From positions 1 through 8,482 of the forward strand of contig QNFJ01000089.1 in the NCBI GenBank assembly GCA_003646305.1: a stretch of DNA of 8,482 nucleotides, read 5' to 3'. The notes beneath the pieces are model-generated. The model saw only the letters and a list, made by a program, of their open reading frames with translations, was not told the DNA's origin and did no database searches. Positions 1 to 6,917 of this stretch are shown piece after piece. The stretch comes from Gammaproteobacteria bacterium. Lineage in GTDB: Bacteria; Pseudomonadota; Gammaproteobacteria; Methylococcales; UBA2780. Made by a program: the position numbers and the translations under genes. The first letter of the stretch is position 1; every line of letters starts with the position of its first letter.

Positions 1-1094
1 ACACCTGCGGCCAAGCCAACTCCGCCAAGAGAGGCGGCTGCAAAAACACCGGTCAGCAACGAGCCAACAATACCGCCCACACCATGCACAGGGAATACAT
101 CCAATGAGTCATCGATTTGTAGCGTCCTTTTAATGTACTGCGTCGCATAAAAACAGACCGTACCGGCAGTAACACCAATCACAAGTGCACCCATTGGTCC
201 AACAAAACCAGAGGCTGGCGTAATGGTGCCCAAGCCTGCCACCATACCAGTCACAATACCCAAAACACTCGGTTTGCCGAACTTCTTCCACTCAATAAAC
301 ATCCAGGTCAACGCGCCTGCAGCCGAACCAATATGGGTCACTAGCATCGCCATACCGGCAGAACCATCTGCCGCAAGTGCGCTACCGGCATTAAAACCAA
401 ACCAGCCGACCCAAAGCATTCCGGCACCTGTTACCGTCATGGTCATGTTATGAGGAGGCATCGGTGTTGTTGGAAAGCCTTTACGTTTACCTAAAACGAG
501 TGCAGCAACCAATGCGGCAACCCCAGCATTAACATGAATAACGATTCCACCTGCAAAATCCATCACACCCATATCGGCTAACCAGCCACCCCCCCAGATC
601 CAATGACAGACAGGCGCATAAACCAAAACCAACCAACCTGTACTAAACCAAAGCATTGAGGAAAATCGCATTCTTTCTGCGAAGCCCCCAACGATCAACG
701 CTGGCGAGATGATTGCAAAGGTCATCTGAAACATAAAGAAGACCGACTCAGGGATATCTCCCACCATGCTGGTTGCACTTTCCGGCCCTTTAAATGCACT
801 GGAGAGGTCGCCAATAAAAGCACCTCCCTCTGCAAAAACCAAACTATAAACACCACAAAGCCAGAGAATTGAGACTAAACAGGTGATTGCAAAACACTGC
901 ATCAAGACAGAAAGAACATTCTTACTACGAACTAAGCCACCATAAAAGAGGGACAACCCCGGTATGGTCATAAACAGTACAAGTGCTGTAGAAGTCAGAA
1001 TCCACGCTGTATTGGCTTGATTCAACTCATCAGCCTGAGCCAAAGAGGGTATTAATGTGCCCAGTAAAAGAGCAATAAAATGTACTTTTTTCAT
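1..1094 (-). CDS. amtB: Ammonium transporter AmtB (3' end beyond window)
   Basis: Inner-membrane trimeric ammonium channel that takes up ammonium when it is scarce and is plugged by GlnK. I translated 364 codons from the ATG at 1094-1092; the reading frame is open to the window edge, so the C-terminal part (roughly 50-60 residues by comparison with E. coli AmtB) is missing. Residues 1-21 form a signal peptide (MKK, hydrophobic core, SLAQA cleavage site), as in E. coli AmtB. Channel residues align with a constant offset of 19 to mature E. coli numbering: Phe gate F126 and F234, W167 and S238 of the outer ammonium site, D179, and the twin histidines H187 and H337. It lies 15 bp after glnK. There is no clear Shine-Dalgarno sequence before the ATG, so translation is probably coupled to glnK. 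Family assignment is very secure. Confidence 0.96.
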   Translation of the reverse strand, partial: MKKVHFIALLLGTLIPSLAQADELNQANTAWILTSTALVLFMTIPGLSLFYGGLVRSKNVLSVLMQCFAITCLVSILWLCGVYSLVFAEGGAFIGDLSSAFKGPESATSMVGDIPESVFFMFQMTFAIISPALIVGGFAERMRFSSMLWFSTGWLVLVYAPVCHWIWGGGWLADMGVMDFAGGIVIHVNAGVAALVAALVLGKRKGFPTTPMPPHNMTMTVTGAGMLWVGWFGFNAGSALAADGSAGMAMLVTHIGSAAGALTWMFIEWKKFGKPSVLGIVTGMVAGLGTITPASGFVGPMGALVIGVTAGTVCFYATQYIKRTLQIDDSLDVFPVHGVGGIVGSLLTGVFAAASLGGVGLAAG

Positions 1095-1109
1095 ACTAAC
1101 TATGATTTA

Positions 1110-1448
1110 TTAAATTGCATCCGGCCCTGTTTCACCCGTCCGAATACGAACAACCTCTTCCAAAGGAGAGACAAATATCTTACCGTCACCAATCTTACCT
1201 GTTTTTGCACCACTAACAATTGCCTCAATCGCCTGTTCAACCATCTCTTCACTGATCGCAATTTCTAGTTTTACCTTCGGAAGAAAATCAACAACATATT
1301 CTGCCCCCCTATAAAGCTCTGTATGACCTTTTTGCCGACCGAAGCCCTTAACCTCGGTAACGGTGACTCCACTGACGCCTATATCTGACAGGGCCTCCCT
1401 CACATCATCCAGCTTAAAAGGTTTAACAATAGCGGTAATTAGCTTCAT
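1110..1448 (-). CDS. glnK: P-II nitrogen regulatory protein GlnK, second cassette
   Basis: Trimeric P-II signal protein of 112 residues, the normal family length. It senses 2-oxoglutarate and ATP/ADP and binds and closes the AmtB channel when nitrogen is sufficient. Visible features are the T-loop at about residues 37-55 with the uridylylation tyrosine Y51 in the context ELYRGAEYVVDF, the B-loop TGKIGDGKIFV at residues 83-93, and the C-terminal RIRTGETG (101-108). The ATG at 1448 is preceded by GGAG (1459-1456) with a 7-nt gap. amtB follows after 15 bp, the classic glnK-amtB operon. The protein differs from the other GlnK (3253-2915) at 23 of 112 positions by my count, and none of the differences fall in residues 31-61. 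It could be labelled GlnB, but linkage to amtB favours GlnK. No good sigma-54 promoter precedes it, so its control may differ from the first cassette. Confidence 0.96.
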   Translation of the reverse strand: MKLITAIVKPFKLDDVREALSDIGVSGVTVTEVKGFGRQKGHTELYRGAEYVVDFLPKVKLEIAISEEMVEQAIEAIVSGAKTGKIGDGKIFVSPLEEVVRIRTGETGPDAI

Positions 1449-1563
1449 AGCTCTGCTCCAGACTTATTAAATGTTTGTCTAAAAATAAACACTGAAGATT
1501 AAATGATTATTTATGTGCTTACAAATCAAATCCGTTAATAGCTTTCACTCATCCCTCAAATAA

Positions 1564-1587
1564 AAAGGGATGCCGAAGCACCCCTTT
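1564..1587 (-). terminator. Intrinsic terminator after amt
   Basis: On the minus strand a 10-bp stem (one G-T pair) closes on a UUCG tetraloop flanked by C and G, one of the most stable RNA loops. The 3' arm ends in a T-run (1566-1562) and AT-rich sequence. It lies 30 bp past the amt stop codon and before the second glnK, so it should separate the two glnK-amt cassettes transcriptionally or reduce read-through. Confidence 0.9.
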
Positions 1588-1616
1588 CCTGATTGCCTGA
1601 AAACTAACAGGCTATC

Positions 1617-2876
1617 TCATCGGCCTTTACCCACATCGGTAAATTCTGGATAAGCCTCAAGTCCACATTCAGAGAAATCAACACCTTCATACTCTTCCTG
1701 TTCGCTGACACGAATCCCCATCACTGCTTTCAGCACCATCCAGGTGATAAAGCTGGCGACAAAAACAAATCCAAAAATTGTTCCCATGCCTATTAACTGC
1801 CCCATTAAAGTCGCATCTGGATTCGACAATACCACTGCCAGCAGACCCCACATTCCAACAACGCCATGGACCGAAATAGCACCCACTGGATCATCAATTT
1901 TAATCTTATCTATTGTGACAATAGCAAATACGACGATAACACCACCTATTGCACCGATAATCGTTGCCAACAGAGGTGTTGGTGTTAAAGGCTCAGCCGT
2001 AATGGCAACCAAACCGGCTAGTGCACCGTTAAGAGCCATGGTTAAATCTGTTTTACCAAACAACATACGTGCAGCAGCCATCGCAGCAATAACACCACCC
2101 GCAGCGGCCATGTTAGTGTTAACAAAAACCAATGCAACTGCGTTTGCTTCACCCACATCTGATAATTTTAGCTCTGAACCACCGTTAAAGCCGAACCAGC
2201 CCAACCATAGAATGAATGTTCCGAGTGTCGCCAAAGGCATGTTACAACCTGGAATGGGGTATATCTCGCCATTTTCGCCGTATTTACCTTTACGTGCGCC
2301 TAGCAGAATAACGCCCGCCAATGCAGCCGTTGCCCCACATAGATGTACAACACCTGAGCCCGCGAAATCTAGAAAGCCCATCTCATCAAGGAAGCCACCG
2401 CCCCATTTCCAGTAACCCTGAAGTGGGTAGATAAAGCTGGTCATCACCACTGCAAAAGCAAGGAAAGACCAAAGTTTCATACGCTCAGCAACCGCACCTG
2501 AAACAATTGACATCGCTGTTGCAACGAAGACCACCTGAAAGAAAAAGTCTGACATTTTGGAGTAGTAAGGTGCACTATCACCTCCAGCCAGCACTTCTGC
2601 CGCTGTATTATCTCCACCTAGCAGAAAGCTGATGCCAGGCCAGAATGAGCTCACTGCTTCGCTCGGGTACATGATGTTATAACCGACCAACATATACATG
2701 ATACAAGCGATTGCAAACAGTGAAATGTTCTTAATCAGAATCTCAGCAGTATTTTTGGCTCTAACCAAACCTGCTTCCAACATGGCGAAACCAGCCGCCA
2801 TCCACATTACTAACGCACCACTTACCAAAAAGTAAAAGGTATCCAGCGCGTAACTTAACTCTGTTACTTTATCCAC
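1617..2876 (-). CDS. amt: Ammonium transporter, AMT1-like branch
   Basis: A complete ammonium channel of 419 residues with about eleven hydrophobic segments. The twin histidines of the pore are H178 (GVVHLCG) and H337 (ISVHGVVG). Other conserved residues are the Phe gate F117 and F230, W158 in KWGGG, D170, and the WLGWFGFNGGSELKL block at 224-238. Unlike the other transporter it has no signal peptide. Its first membrane helix reads into AMLEAGLVRAKNTAEILIKN (31-50), a motif I associate with the AMT1-type branch found in cyanobacteria, plants and many proteobacteria. The start is GTG at 2876, with GGAG (2887-2884) 7 nt upstream; the next Met (residue 24) is inside the first helix and is excluded. 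It lies 38 bp after a glnK gene and is followed by a strong terminator. Substrate preference relative to AmtB cannot be told from sequence. Confidence 0.95.
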   Translation of the reverse strand: MDKVTELSYALDTFYFLVSGALVMWMAAGFAMLEAGLVRAKNTAEILIKNISLFAIACIMYMLVGYNIMYPSEAVSSFWPGISFLLGGDNTAAEVLAGGDSAPYYSKMSDFFFQVVFVATAMSIVSGAVAERMKLWSFLAFAVVMTSFIYPLQGYWKWGGGFLDEMGFLDFAGSGVVHLCGATAALAGVILLGARKGKYGENGEIYPIPGCNMPLATLGTFILWLGWFGFNGGSELKLSDVGEANAVALVFVNTNMAAAGGVIAAMAAARMLFGKTDLTMALNGALAGLVAITAEPLTPTPLLATIIGAIGGVIVVFAIVTIDKIKIDDPVGAISVHGVVGMWGLLAVVLSNPDATLMGQLIGMGTIFGFVFVASFITWMVLKAVMGIRVSEQEEYEGVDFSECGLEAYPEFTDVGKGR

Positions 2877-2914
2877 ACTAAATCTCCGAAATTATTTAAC
2901 TATGGTTAAGATGC

Positions 2915-3253
2915 CTACAACGCATCCCCACCTGTTTCACCCGTACGAATCCGAATAACCTGCTCCAGAGTCGAAACAAAAATTTTTCCATCACCGATCT
3001 TGCCGGTGTTAGCCGATTTTGAAATCGCCTCAATCACCTGATCCAACTGTTCGTCTGAGACCGCGATATCGAGCTTTACTTTGGGTAAAAAATCGACCAC
3101 ATACTCTGCACCGCGATACAGTTCTGTATGCCCCTTCTGCCTACCAAAGCCCTTTACTTCAGTTGCCGTAATGCCTGTCACACCAATTTCTGACAGCGCC
3201 TCACGGACGTCATCCAACTTAAATGGTTTAAGTACTGCCGTTACCAGCTTCAT
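2915..3253 (-). CDS. glnK: P-II nitrogen regulatory protein GlnK, first cassette
   Basis: P-II signal protein of 112 residues, partner of the adjacent Amt channel and reporter of 2-oxoglutarate and adenylate status. The T-loop carries Y51, the tyrosine normally uridylylated by GlnD; the B-loop TGKIGDGKIFV (83-93) and the RIRTGETG tail (101-108) are intact. The frame is open further upstream to a GTG at 3304, which would add 17 residues. I reject that start for three reasons: P-II proteins begin MKLVTA-like, AGAGGA (3265-3260) sits 6 nt before the ATG at 3253, and the predicted sigma-54 transcription start (near 3299) lies downstream of the GTG. The gene heads a unit with amt 38 bp downstream and is probably NtrC-activated. 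It differs from the second GlnK mainly in residues 62-82. Confidence 0.96.
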   Translation of the reverse strand: MKLVTAVLKPFKLDDVREALSEIGVTGITATEVKGFGRQKGHTELYRGAEYVVDFLPKVKLDIAVSDEQLDQVIEAISKSANTGKIGDGKIFVSTLEQVIRIRTGETGGDAL

Positions 3254-3259
3254 GTTTAA

Positions 3260-3265
3260 TCCTCT
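3260..3265 (-). promoter_or_regulatory. Ribosome binding site deciding the glnK start
   Basis: AGAGGA on the minus strand, 6 nt before the ATG at 3253. It supports the 112-residue GlnK over the 129-residue version from the upstream GTG at 3304. Confidence 0.8.
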
Positions 3266-3309
3266 AAATGCTTTTAAAAAAACGGAACTAGAATCCCTGT
3301 CCACACAAA

Positions 3310-3325
3310 AGCAGAAAGCGTGCCA
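3310..3325 (-). promoter_or_regulatory. Sigma-54 (-24/-12) promoter of glnK-amt
   Basis: The minus strand reads TGGCACGCTTTCTGCT against the RpoN consensus TGGCACGNNNNTTGCW: 11 of 12 defined positions match, and the invariant GG and GC are 10 bases apart as required. The predicted transcription start is near 3299, giving a leader of about 46 nt before the glnK ATG. Sigma-54 dependence of glnK-amtB is well established in enterobacteria. Here it implies activation by NtrC under nitrogen limitation. Confidence 0.88.
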
Positions 3326-3379
3326 TCACTGTAACTCACTGTTTTAAAATAGAATAATAACAACTGATACAACCACCTC

Positions 3380-3384
3380 GCACC
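3380..3384 (-). promoter_or_regulatory. Possible second NtrC half-site
   Basis: GCACC on the plus strand, 30 bp from the equivalent bases of the full NtrC-like site. That is close to the spacing of paired NtrC sites at glnA. The other half is not recognisable, so this is only a weak accessory-site candidate. Confidence 0.3.
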
Positions 3385-3409
3385 GATAAAGAACGTAGCA
3401 AAAGCTCCT

Positions 3410-3426
3410 TGCACCATTTTTGTGCG
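3410..3426 (-). promoter_or_regulatory. NtrC (GlnG) binding site
   Basis: TGCACCATTTTTGTGCG (plus strand) matches the NtrC palindrome TGCACCANNNTGGTGCA at 12 of 14 defined positions. Its centre is about 119 bp upstream of the predicted sigma-54 start, within the usual enhancer range. The AT-rich DNA between (about 3336-3361) could allow looping, but I found no convincing IHF site. It also sits just upstream of ubiK on the other strand. Confidence 0.75.
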
Positions 3427-3449
3427 CCTATTCATCATCCCTTCATACT
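3420..3449 (+). promoter_or_regulatory. Weak candidate promoter for ubiK-comM
   Basis: TTGTGC (3420-3425) and CATACT (3444-3449) with an 18-bp spacer match sigma-70 boxes only moderately (3 of 6 and 4 of 6). The position is sensible, about 35 bp before the ubiK ATG. The -35 box would overlap the NtrC site. No better candidate was seen in the divergent region. Confidence 0.25.
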
Positions 3450-3483
3450 GGACGCTTACTCAATGGTCAGATATGCTTCTCGA

Positions 3484-3738
3484 ATGATAAAAACTGAACT
3501 CCTCGACGAAATGGCCGAGCGCCTTTCATCCACACTCCCTCCCGGCCTTAAACAGTTTCAATCAGAGATGGAGAAGAACTTCCGAGCTATTATGCAAGGA
3601 GCTTTCTCAAAAATGGATCTTGTCTCACGAGAAGAATTTGACGTACAAAATGCTGTACTCGCACGAACTCGCCAAAAGCTGGAGCAGCTAGAGAAACAGC
3701 TCGATACGCTAGAACAGCCGCTCAGCAAAAAAGAATAA
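3484..3738 (+). CDS. ubiK: Ubiquinone biosynthesis accessory factor UbiK (YqiC/BMFP family)
   Basis: Small accessory protein (84 residues) of aerobic ubiquinone synthesis. In E. coli UbiK binds UbiJ and supports the late Ubi hydroxylase complex; relatives such as the Brucella membrane-fusogenic protein bind lipid. The N-terminal helix (about 1-38) is amphipathic. The family signature MDLVSREEFDVQ is at 44-55. A heptad-like coiled coil (RTRQKLEQLEKQLDTLEQ, 61-78) follows and ends in a short charged tail. I chose the ATG at 3484 because MIKTELLDEMAERL aligns with the E. coli start MIDPKKIEQIARQV. In-frame ATGs at 3463 and 3409 would add 7 or 25 residues without family match. No clear Shine-Dalgarno sequence precedes any of them, so the start is less certain than the identity. 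comM follows after 25 bp, suggesting an operon. Confidence 0.9.
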   Translation: MIKTELLDEMAERLSSTLPPGLKQFQSEMEKNFRAIMQGAFSKMDLVSREEFDVQNAVLARTRQKLEQLEKQLDTLEQPLSKKE

Positions 3739-3763
3739 GCTAAAACACAAAGGAAAGGATTCC

Positions 3764-5269
3764 ATGTCACTCGCCATCGCATATAGTCGTGGAAAACAGG
3801 GCATAAGCGCACCTTTAGTCTCTATTGAAGTGCACATCACCAATGGCCTGCCCGGGCTATCAATTGTTGGCCTTCCTGAGGCAGCCGTGCGCGAAAGTAA
3901 AGACCGCGTTCGCAGCGCTCTGATTAACTCACACTTTGAGTTCCCCCCTCGCCGCATTACCATCAATCTCGCACCCGCCGACCTACCTAAAGAAGGTGGC
4001 CGGTTTGATCTGGCAATTGCCTTAGCCATTCTCGCCGCATCAGGGCAAATCGATTCTGGCTCACTTAAACGGCACGAATGTATTGGCGAACTTTCACTCA
4101 GTGGAGAATTACGCCCTGTAAGCGGCCTTCTGCCTGCTGCGCTACAGGTTCGCGACAGCGGTCGTTGCCTGATTGCACCTGAAAGCAATCTCCACGAGAT
4201 CCAATTGATCGACAATATAGAAGCAGTCGGCGCCCACCATCTCCTCGATGTTTGCGCCCACCTGAATGGCCAACAGCGAATTTTAGCGCGCCCTCAAGAA
4301 AAGTCAGTAACGATTGCAGACAAAACCGATTTCAGCGAGGTTCAAGGGCAGCAACAGGCAAAAAGGGCTCTAGAGATTGCTGCCACCGGAAATCATAACC
4401 TGCTTATGATCGGGCCACCCGGAACGGGTAAATCGATGCTCGCTGAAAGATTCCCAACTTTACTACCCCCATTATCTGAGCAACAGGCATTAGAAAATGC
4501 CGCCATCGCATCAATCAGCAGCAATGGTATTGACCTGAGCCGCTGGCGCAAGCCTGCTTACCGGTCACCCCATCATACCGCCTCAGCCGCCGCGCTCGTC
4601 GGTGGGGGCAGCAACCCGATGCCAGGAGAGATTTCTCTCGCACATCACGGCGTTTTATTTCTTGATGAACTACCGGAATTTGATCGAAAGGTACTGGAAG
4701 TTCTGCGAGAACCATTAGAAACCGGCAAGATCACCATCTCACGAGCCACACGCCAGACAGACTTCCCTGCTCGTTTTCAGCTTATTGCCGCCATGAACCC
4801 CTGCCCCTGTGGCCACCTCGGTGATCCATCCGGGCGATGTCATTGCACTTCCGAACAGGTCCTGCGCTATCGTTCTAAAATTTCAGGACCACTGCTTGAC
4901 CGGATCGATATGCACATAGAGGTACCCCGTATCTCTTACGAAACACTCAGCAACCGGCAAGCTATCCACGCGGAGAGCAGCAAAAAGATTGCTAGGCGCG
5001 TACAGATTGGCAGAGAAATAGCCACCAAAAGGCAAGGCACAAGTAACGCAGAATTAACCCCTTCTCAGATCAAACAGTTCTGCCAGCTTAATACTGAGAG
5101 CGACCAGATTCTAAAAACCGCGACCGAGAAACTGGGGCTTTCTCCCCGCGCCTATCACCGAATTTTAAAGGTCGCGAGAACTATCGCCGACCTTGCTCAG
5201 CATCATGATATTTCTCTCACTGACTTGAGTGAGGCAATTGGTTATCGAAGGCTTGATCGCAAAAGCTAA
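3764..5269 (+). CDS. comM: ComM (YifB), AAA+ branch-migration helicase
   Basis: Magnesium-chelatase-like AAA+ ATPase of 501 residues, the usual length. ComM family members form hexamers that promote branch migration of incoming DNA during natural transformation (shown in Vibrio cholerae). Domains in order are an N-terminal ChlI-type fold (about 20-140, with GLSIVGLPEAAVRESKDRVR at 31-50), the AAA+ core with Walker A GPPGTGKS (217-224), Walker B LFLDE (298-302) and sensor-1 AAMNPC (342-347), the LLDRID arginine-finger region (377-382), and a C-terminal Mg-chelatase lid (LGLSPRAYHRILKVARTIADL, 457-477). Four cysteines, C347, C349, C359 and C361 (CPCG...CHC), form a probable metal-binding cluster. 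The ATG at 3764 has AAGGA (3750-3754) 9 nt upstream. It probably shares a transcript with ubiK. Presence of the gene alone does not show competence, since it is widespread in non-competent bacteria. Confidence 0.95.
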   Translation: MSLAIAYSRGKQGISAPLVSIEVHITNGLPGLSIVGLPEAAVRESKDRVRSALINSHFEFPPRRITINLAPADLPKEGGRFDLAIALAILAASGQIDSGSLKRHECIGELSLSGELRPVSGLLPAALQVRDSGRCLIAPESNLHEIQLIDNIEAVGAHHLLDVCAHLNGQQRILARPQEKSVTIADKTDFSEVQGQQQAKRALEIAATGNHNLLMIGPPGTGKSMLAERFPTLLPPLSEQQALENAAIASISSNGIDLSRWRKPAYRSPHHTASAAALVGGGSNPMPGEISLAHHGVLFLDELPEFDRKVLEVLREPLETGKITISRATRQTDFPARFQLIAAMNPCPCGHLGDPSGRCHCTSEQVLRYRSKISGPLLDRIDMHIEVPRISYETLSNRQAIHAESSKKIARRVQIGREIATKRQGTSNAELTPSQIKQFCQLNTESDQILKTATEKLGLSPRAYHRILKVARTIADLAQHHDISLTDLSEAIGYRRLDRKS

Positions 5270-5371
5270 ACGCACCAACTTCGACCACATCCTGTTAATA
5301 ACAACAAACACTCTTTCCCTGTCGCTTTCACAAACAAACGTTGCTGAGCCTACCTCCCTAACCTCAACGAC

Positions 5372-6370
5372 TTAGCCTCTTTCGAGTAAATTACGCAAAT
5401 CGATCATCGCCGCATTTGCTCTTGAAATATAGTTTGCCATGATTAATGAGTAATTTGCCGTTATACCAAACCCACGACCATTCAAAACCATTGGTGAGCT
5501 AACGCTTTCCTGAGTTGCCTCTAACTCGCGAATAATCTGATGGAGTGATGGTCTTGCATTTTTCTTCTTGAGGATCCCGTCAAAATCAATCTCTATCGCC
5601 TTAAGAAGGTGATAGAGCGCCCAGCTTGTTCCTCGTGCCTCATAAAAGACATCATCGGTCTCCATCCAATCTGTTTTAGCAACAAAAACACGCGATGTTT
5701 CTGTTGACTGTTTGGCTTCGCTCTCACCGGCCAAATCGGTATTATCCCGAAGCTGCCCAACACTAGCAGAAAGCCTTTGTGACAATGACCCCAGCCTTTT
5801 TTCAATGATCACCAAATAACTCACAAGATTATCGGCTCTGGCGAAAAACTGGCCGTCCATTTCTTTCTGATCAGCAAGGCTCTCATTATAGCCTCTGAGT
5901 TCTTTCAAACCATCCCTGTACTCACCCTCTGTTGAAGGAAGAATCCATGAATCATTTTGAAAATTAAAGCGAGGTTCTGCTTCTGAAAGATGCTTGTTCT
6001 CAACCGACTGAGACTGTGACCGTGAAAAATGGTTACGAAGTGCACCGCTTCCATCACGAAGCATCACTAACACACCATATTCCCAATTTGGTATATTATC
6101 CATAAAGACCGAAGGCGGCATCACATCGTTAGAGAGGTACCCACCTCTTTTACCCAGAAGTGTTTCACCAACCTTAATCAAGGTCTCCGTGTACACTTGG
6201 CCGACTACTTTTGTCTCTAAAGATTCAGTGCCAACATCAAATAGATCCGGCTCGCTATCCCAATAAAACATCAAACCAAACATAATCAGCAGAACCAATG
6301 AAATTGCCGAGATAATCACTTTACCTTGATCACCTATTTCATCCCGAACTTGAATTAACTTTTCAAACAT
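5372..6370 (-). CDS. DUF2333 family membrane-anchored protein
   Basis: A 332-residue protein of unknown function that I recognise as the DUF2333 family of pseudomonads and related gammaproteobacteria. A single hydrophobic helix (about 18-36) near the N-terminus suggests a membrane anchor with most of the protein probably in the periplasm; there is no signal cleavage site. Family-like blocks are EPDLFDV (40-46), GGYLSNDVMPPSVFMDN (76-92), NWEYGVLV (95-102), a repeated GSLSQRLSASVGQLR stretch (194-208), VFYEARGTSWALYHLLKAIEIDF (241-263) and ISRANAAMIDLRNLL (315-329). No catalytic motif, metal site or nucleotide fold was recognised. The ATG at 6370 follows AAGGG by 7 nt. It converges on comM across a 102-bp gap and stands alone, so context offers no clear function. 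Confidence 0.85.
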   Translation of the reverse strand: MFEKLIQVRDEIGDQGKVIISAISLVLLIMFGLMFYWDSEPDLFDVGTESLETKVVGQVYTETLIKVGETLLGKRGGYLSNDVMPPSVFMDNIPNWEYGVLVMLRDGSGALRNHFSRSQSQSVENKHLSEAEPRFNFQNDSWILPSTEGEYRDGLKELRGYNESLADQKEMDGQFFARADNLVSYLVIIEKRLGSLSQRLSASVGQLRDNTDLAGESEAKQSTETSRVFVAKTDWMETDDVFYEARGTSWALYHLLKAIEIDFDGILKKKNARPSLHQIIRELEATQESVSSPMVLNGRGFGITANYSLIMANYISRANAAMIDLRNLLERG

Positions 6371-6917
6371 TGATTTACCCTTAGATTAAAAATTGACTGC
6401 TTTAATAGCGCCATGCGCCCCATTTGGGGTAGACACTCAGCTAAGCGGCTCCCACATTGGAAATGACTGCTAACCCCTTGCCCTTTAGAAAGTTAAACGC
6501 ATTCAAAGCGCTCCGTACATACGCTTTATTTTACGCGCTTTTAGGGGCGAGTCCCTTATTGATTAGACTTTATTAATACCAATACCAGCAAAAAGCGCAT
6601 TAAATCACTCTGCCGATCGCATAAATGATTGAACAAGATTGCGCACAACCTGCCTTTTTGCAGATCAGGCCGTGACATTATCTATCGGAACTGGTTAAAC
6701 CAGCAAACCACTTTGTTTTTTGGCTCACTTTCTAAACTCAACTAAAAAACACTCGTAACATTTTCTCCCACACCATACAGCCCTCCCAGCTCATAGCCAG
6801 CATCAATCCCCCCATAATGGCAACTCTCTCTTAAATTTGATCGCGAAAACCAGGAAGCCTTGAGCAGACAACACAACAAACCTGCTAAAATCTGCCTCTT
6901 TTTAATAAAACCGACCT
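6371..6917. other. Long intergenic region between DUF2333 gene and rep
   Basis: This 547-bp stretch lies between two divergent genes. I read both strands and found no reading frame with a recognisable protein, no tRNA-like fold and no mobile-element end. It holds short inverted repeats: CCCC/GGGG around ATTT (6418-6429), AAAGCG/CGCTTT (6505-6527), AGGG/CCCT (6543-6556) and an odd 13-bp palindrome CTGGTTAAACCAG (6691-6703). It should contain the promoters of both flanking genes, but only the one near rep could be proposed. It could also hide a small RNA, a decayed gene or an interspersed repeat. Confidence 0.6.
6883..6891 (+). promoter_or_regulatory. Extended -10 promoter candidate for rep
   Basis: TGCTAAAAT resembles an extended -10 element (TGnTATAAT, one mismatch in the hexamer). 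The nearest -35-like hexamer, TTGAGC at 6860-6865, is 20 bp away, too far to be convincing. A start near 6898 would leave a leader of about 20 nt before the GTG of rep. Confidence 0.4.

Noticed and set aside
1541..1554. GG-N10-GC spacing on the minus strand upstream of the second glnK, like a -24/-12 promoter.
   Set aside because: Only the invariant dinucleotides fit; the surrounding bases (GGATGAG and AAGC) do not match TGGCACG and TTGC, and such spacing is common by chance.
1744..2415. Long open frame (223 codons) on the plus strand opposite amt.
   Set aside because: It is antisense to a clearly conserved transporter; the translation is low-complexity Ala/Pro/Thr with no family resemblance.
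3709..4215. Open frame of 168 codons on the minus strand opposite the start of comM.
   Set aside because: It overlaps the conserved ComM N-terminal domain, and its Arg/Ser-rich translation is typical of an antisense shadow.
5339..5369. Possible terminator for the DUF2333 gene: CGTTG/CAACG arms followed on the minus strand by TTTGTTTG.
   Set aside because: Five base pairs with a loop of more than 20 nt and an interrupted T-tract are too weak to call.
6505..6541. AAAGCGC paired with downstream GCGCTTT, considered as a terminator or small RNA hairpin.
   Set aside because: The longer pairing has a loop above 20 nt and the shorter one only six pairs; no T-run follows and no gene ends nearby on that strand.
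6691..6703. Perfect 13-bp palindrome CTGGTTAAACCAG as an operator.
   Set aside because: It is single-copy in the window, over 200 bp from rep and over 300 bp from the DUF2333 start, and of a length that chance can supply in 547 bp.
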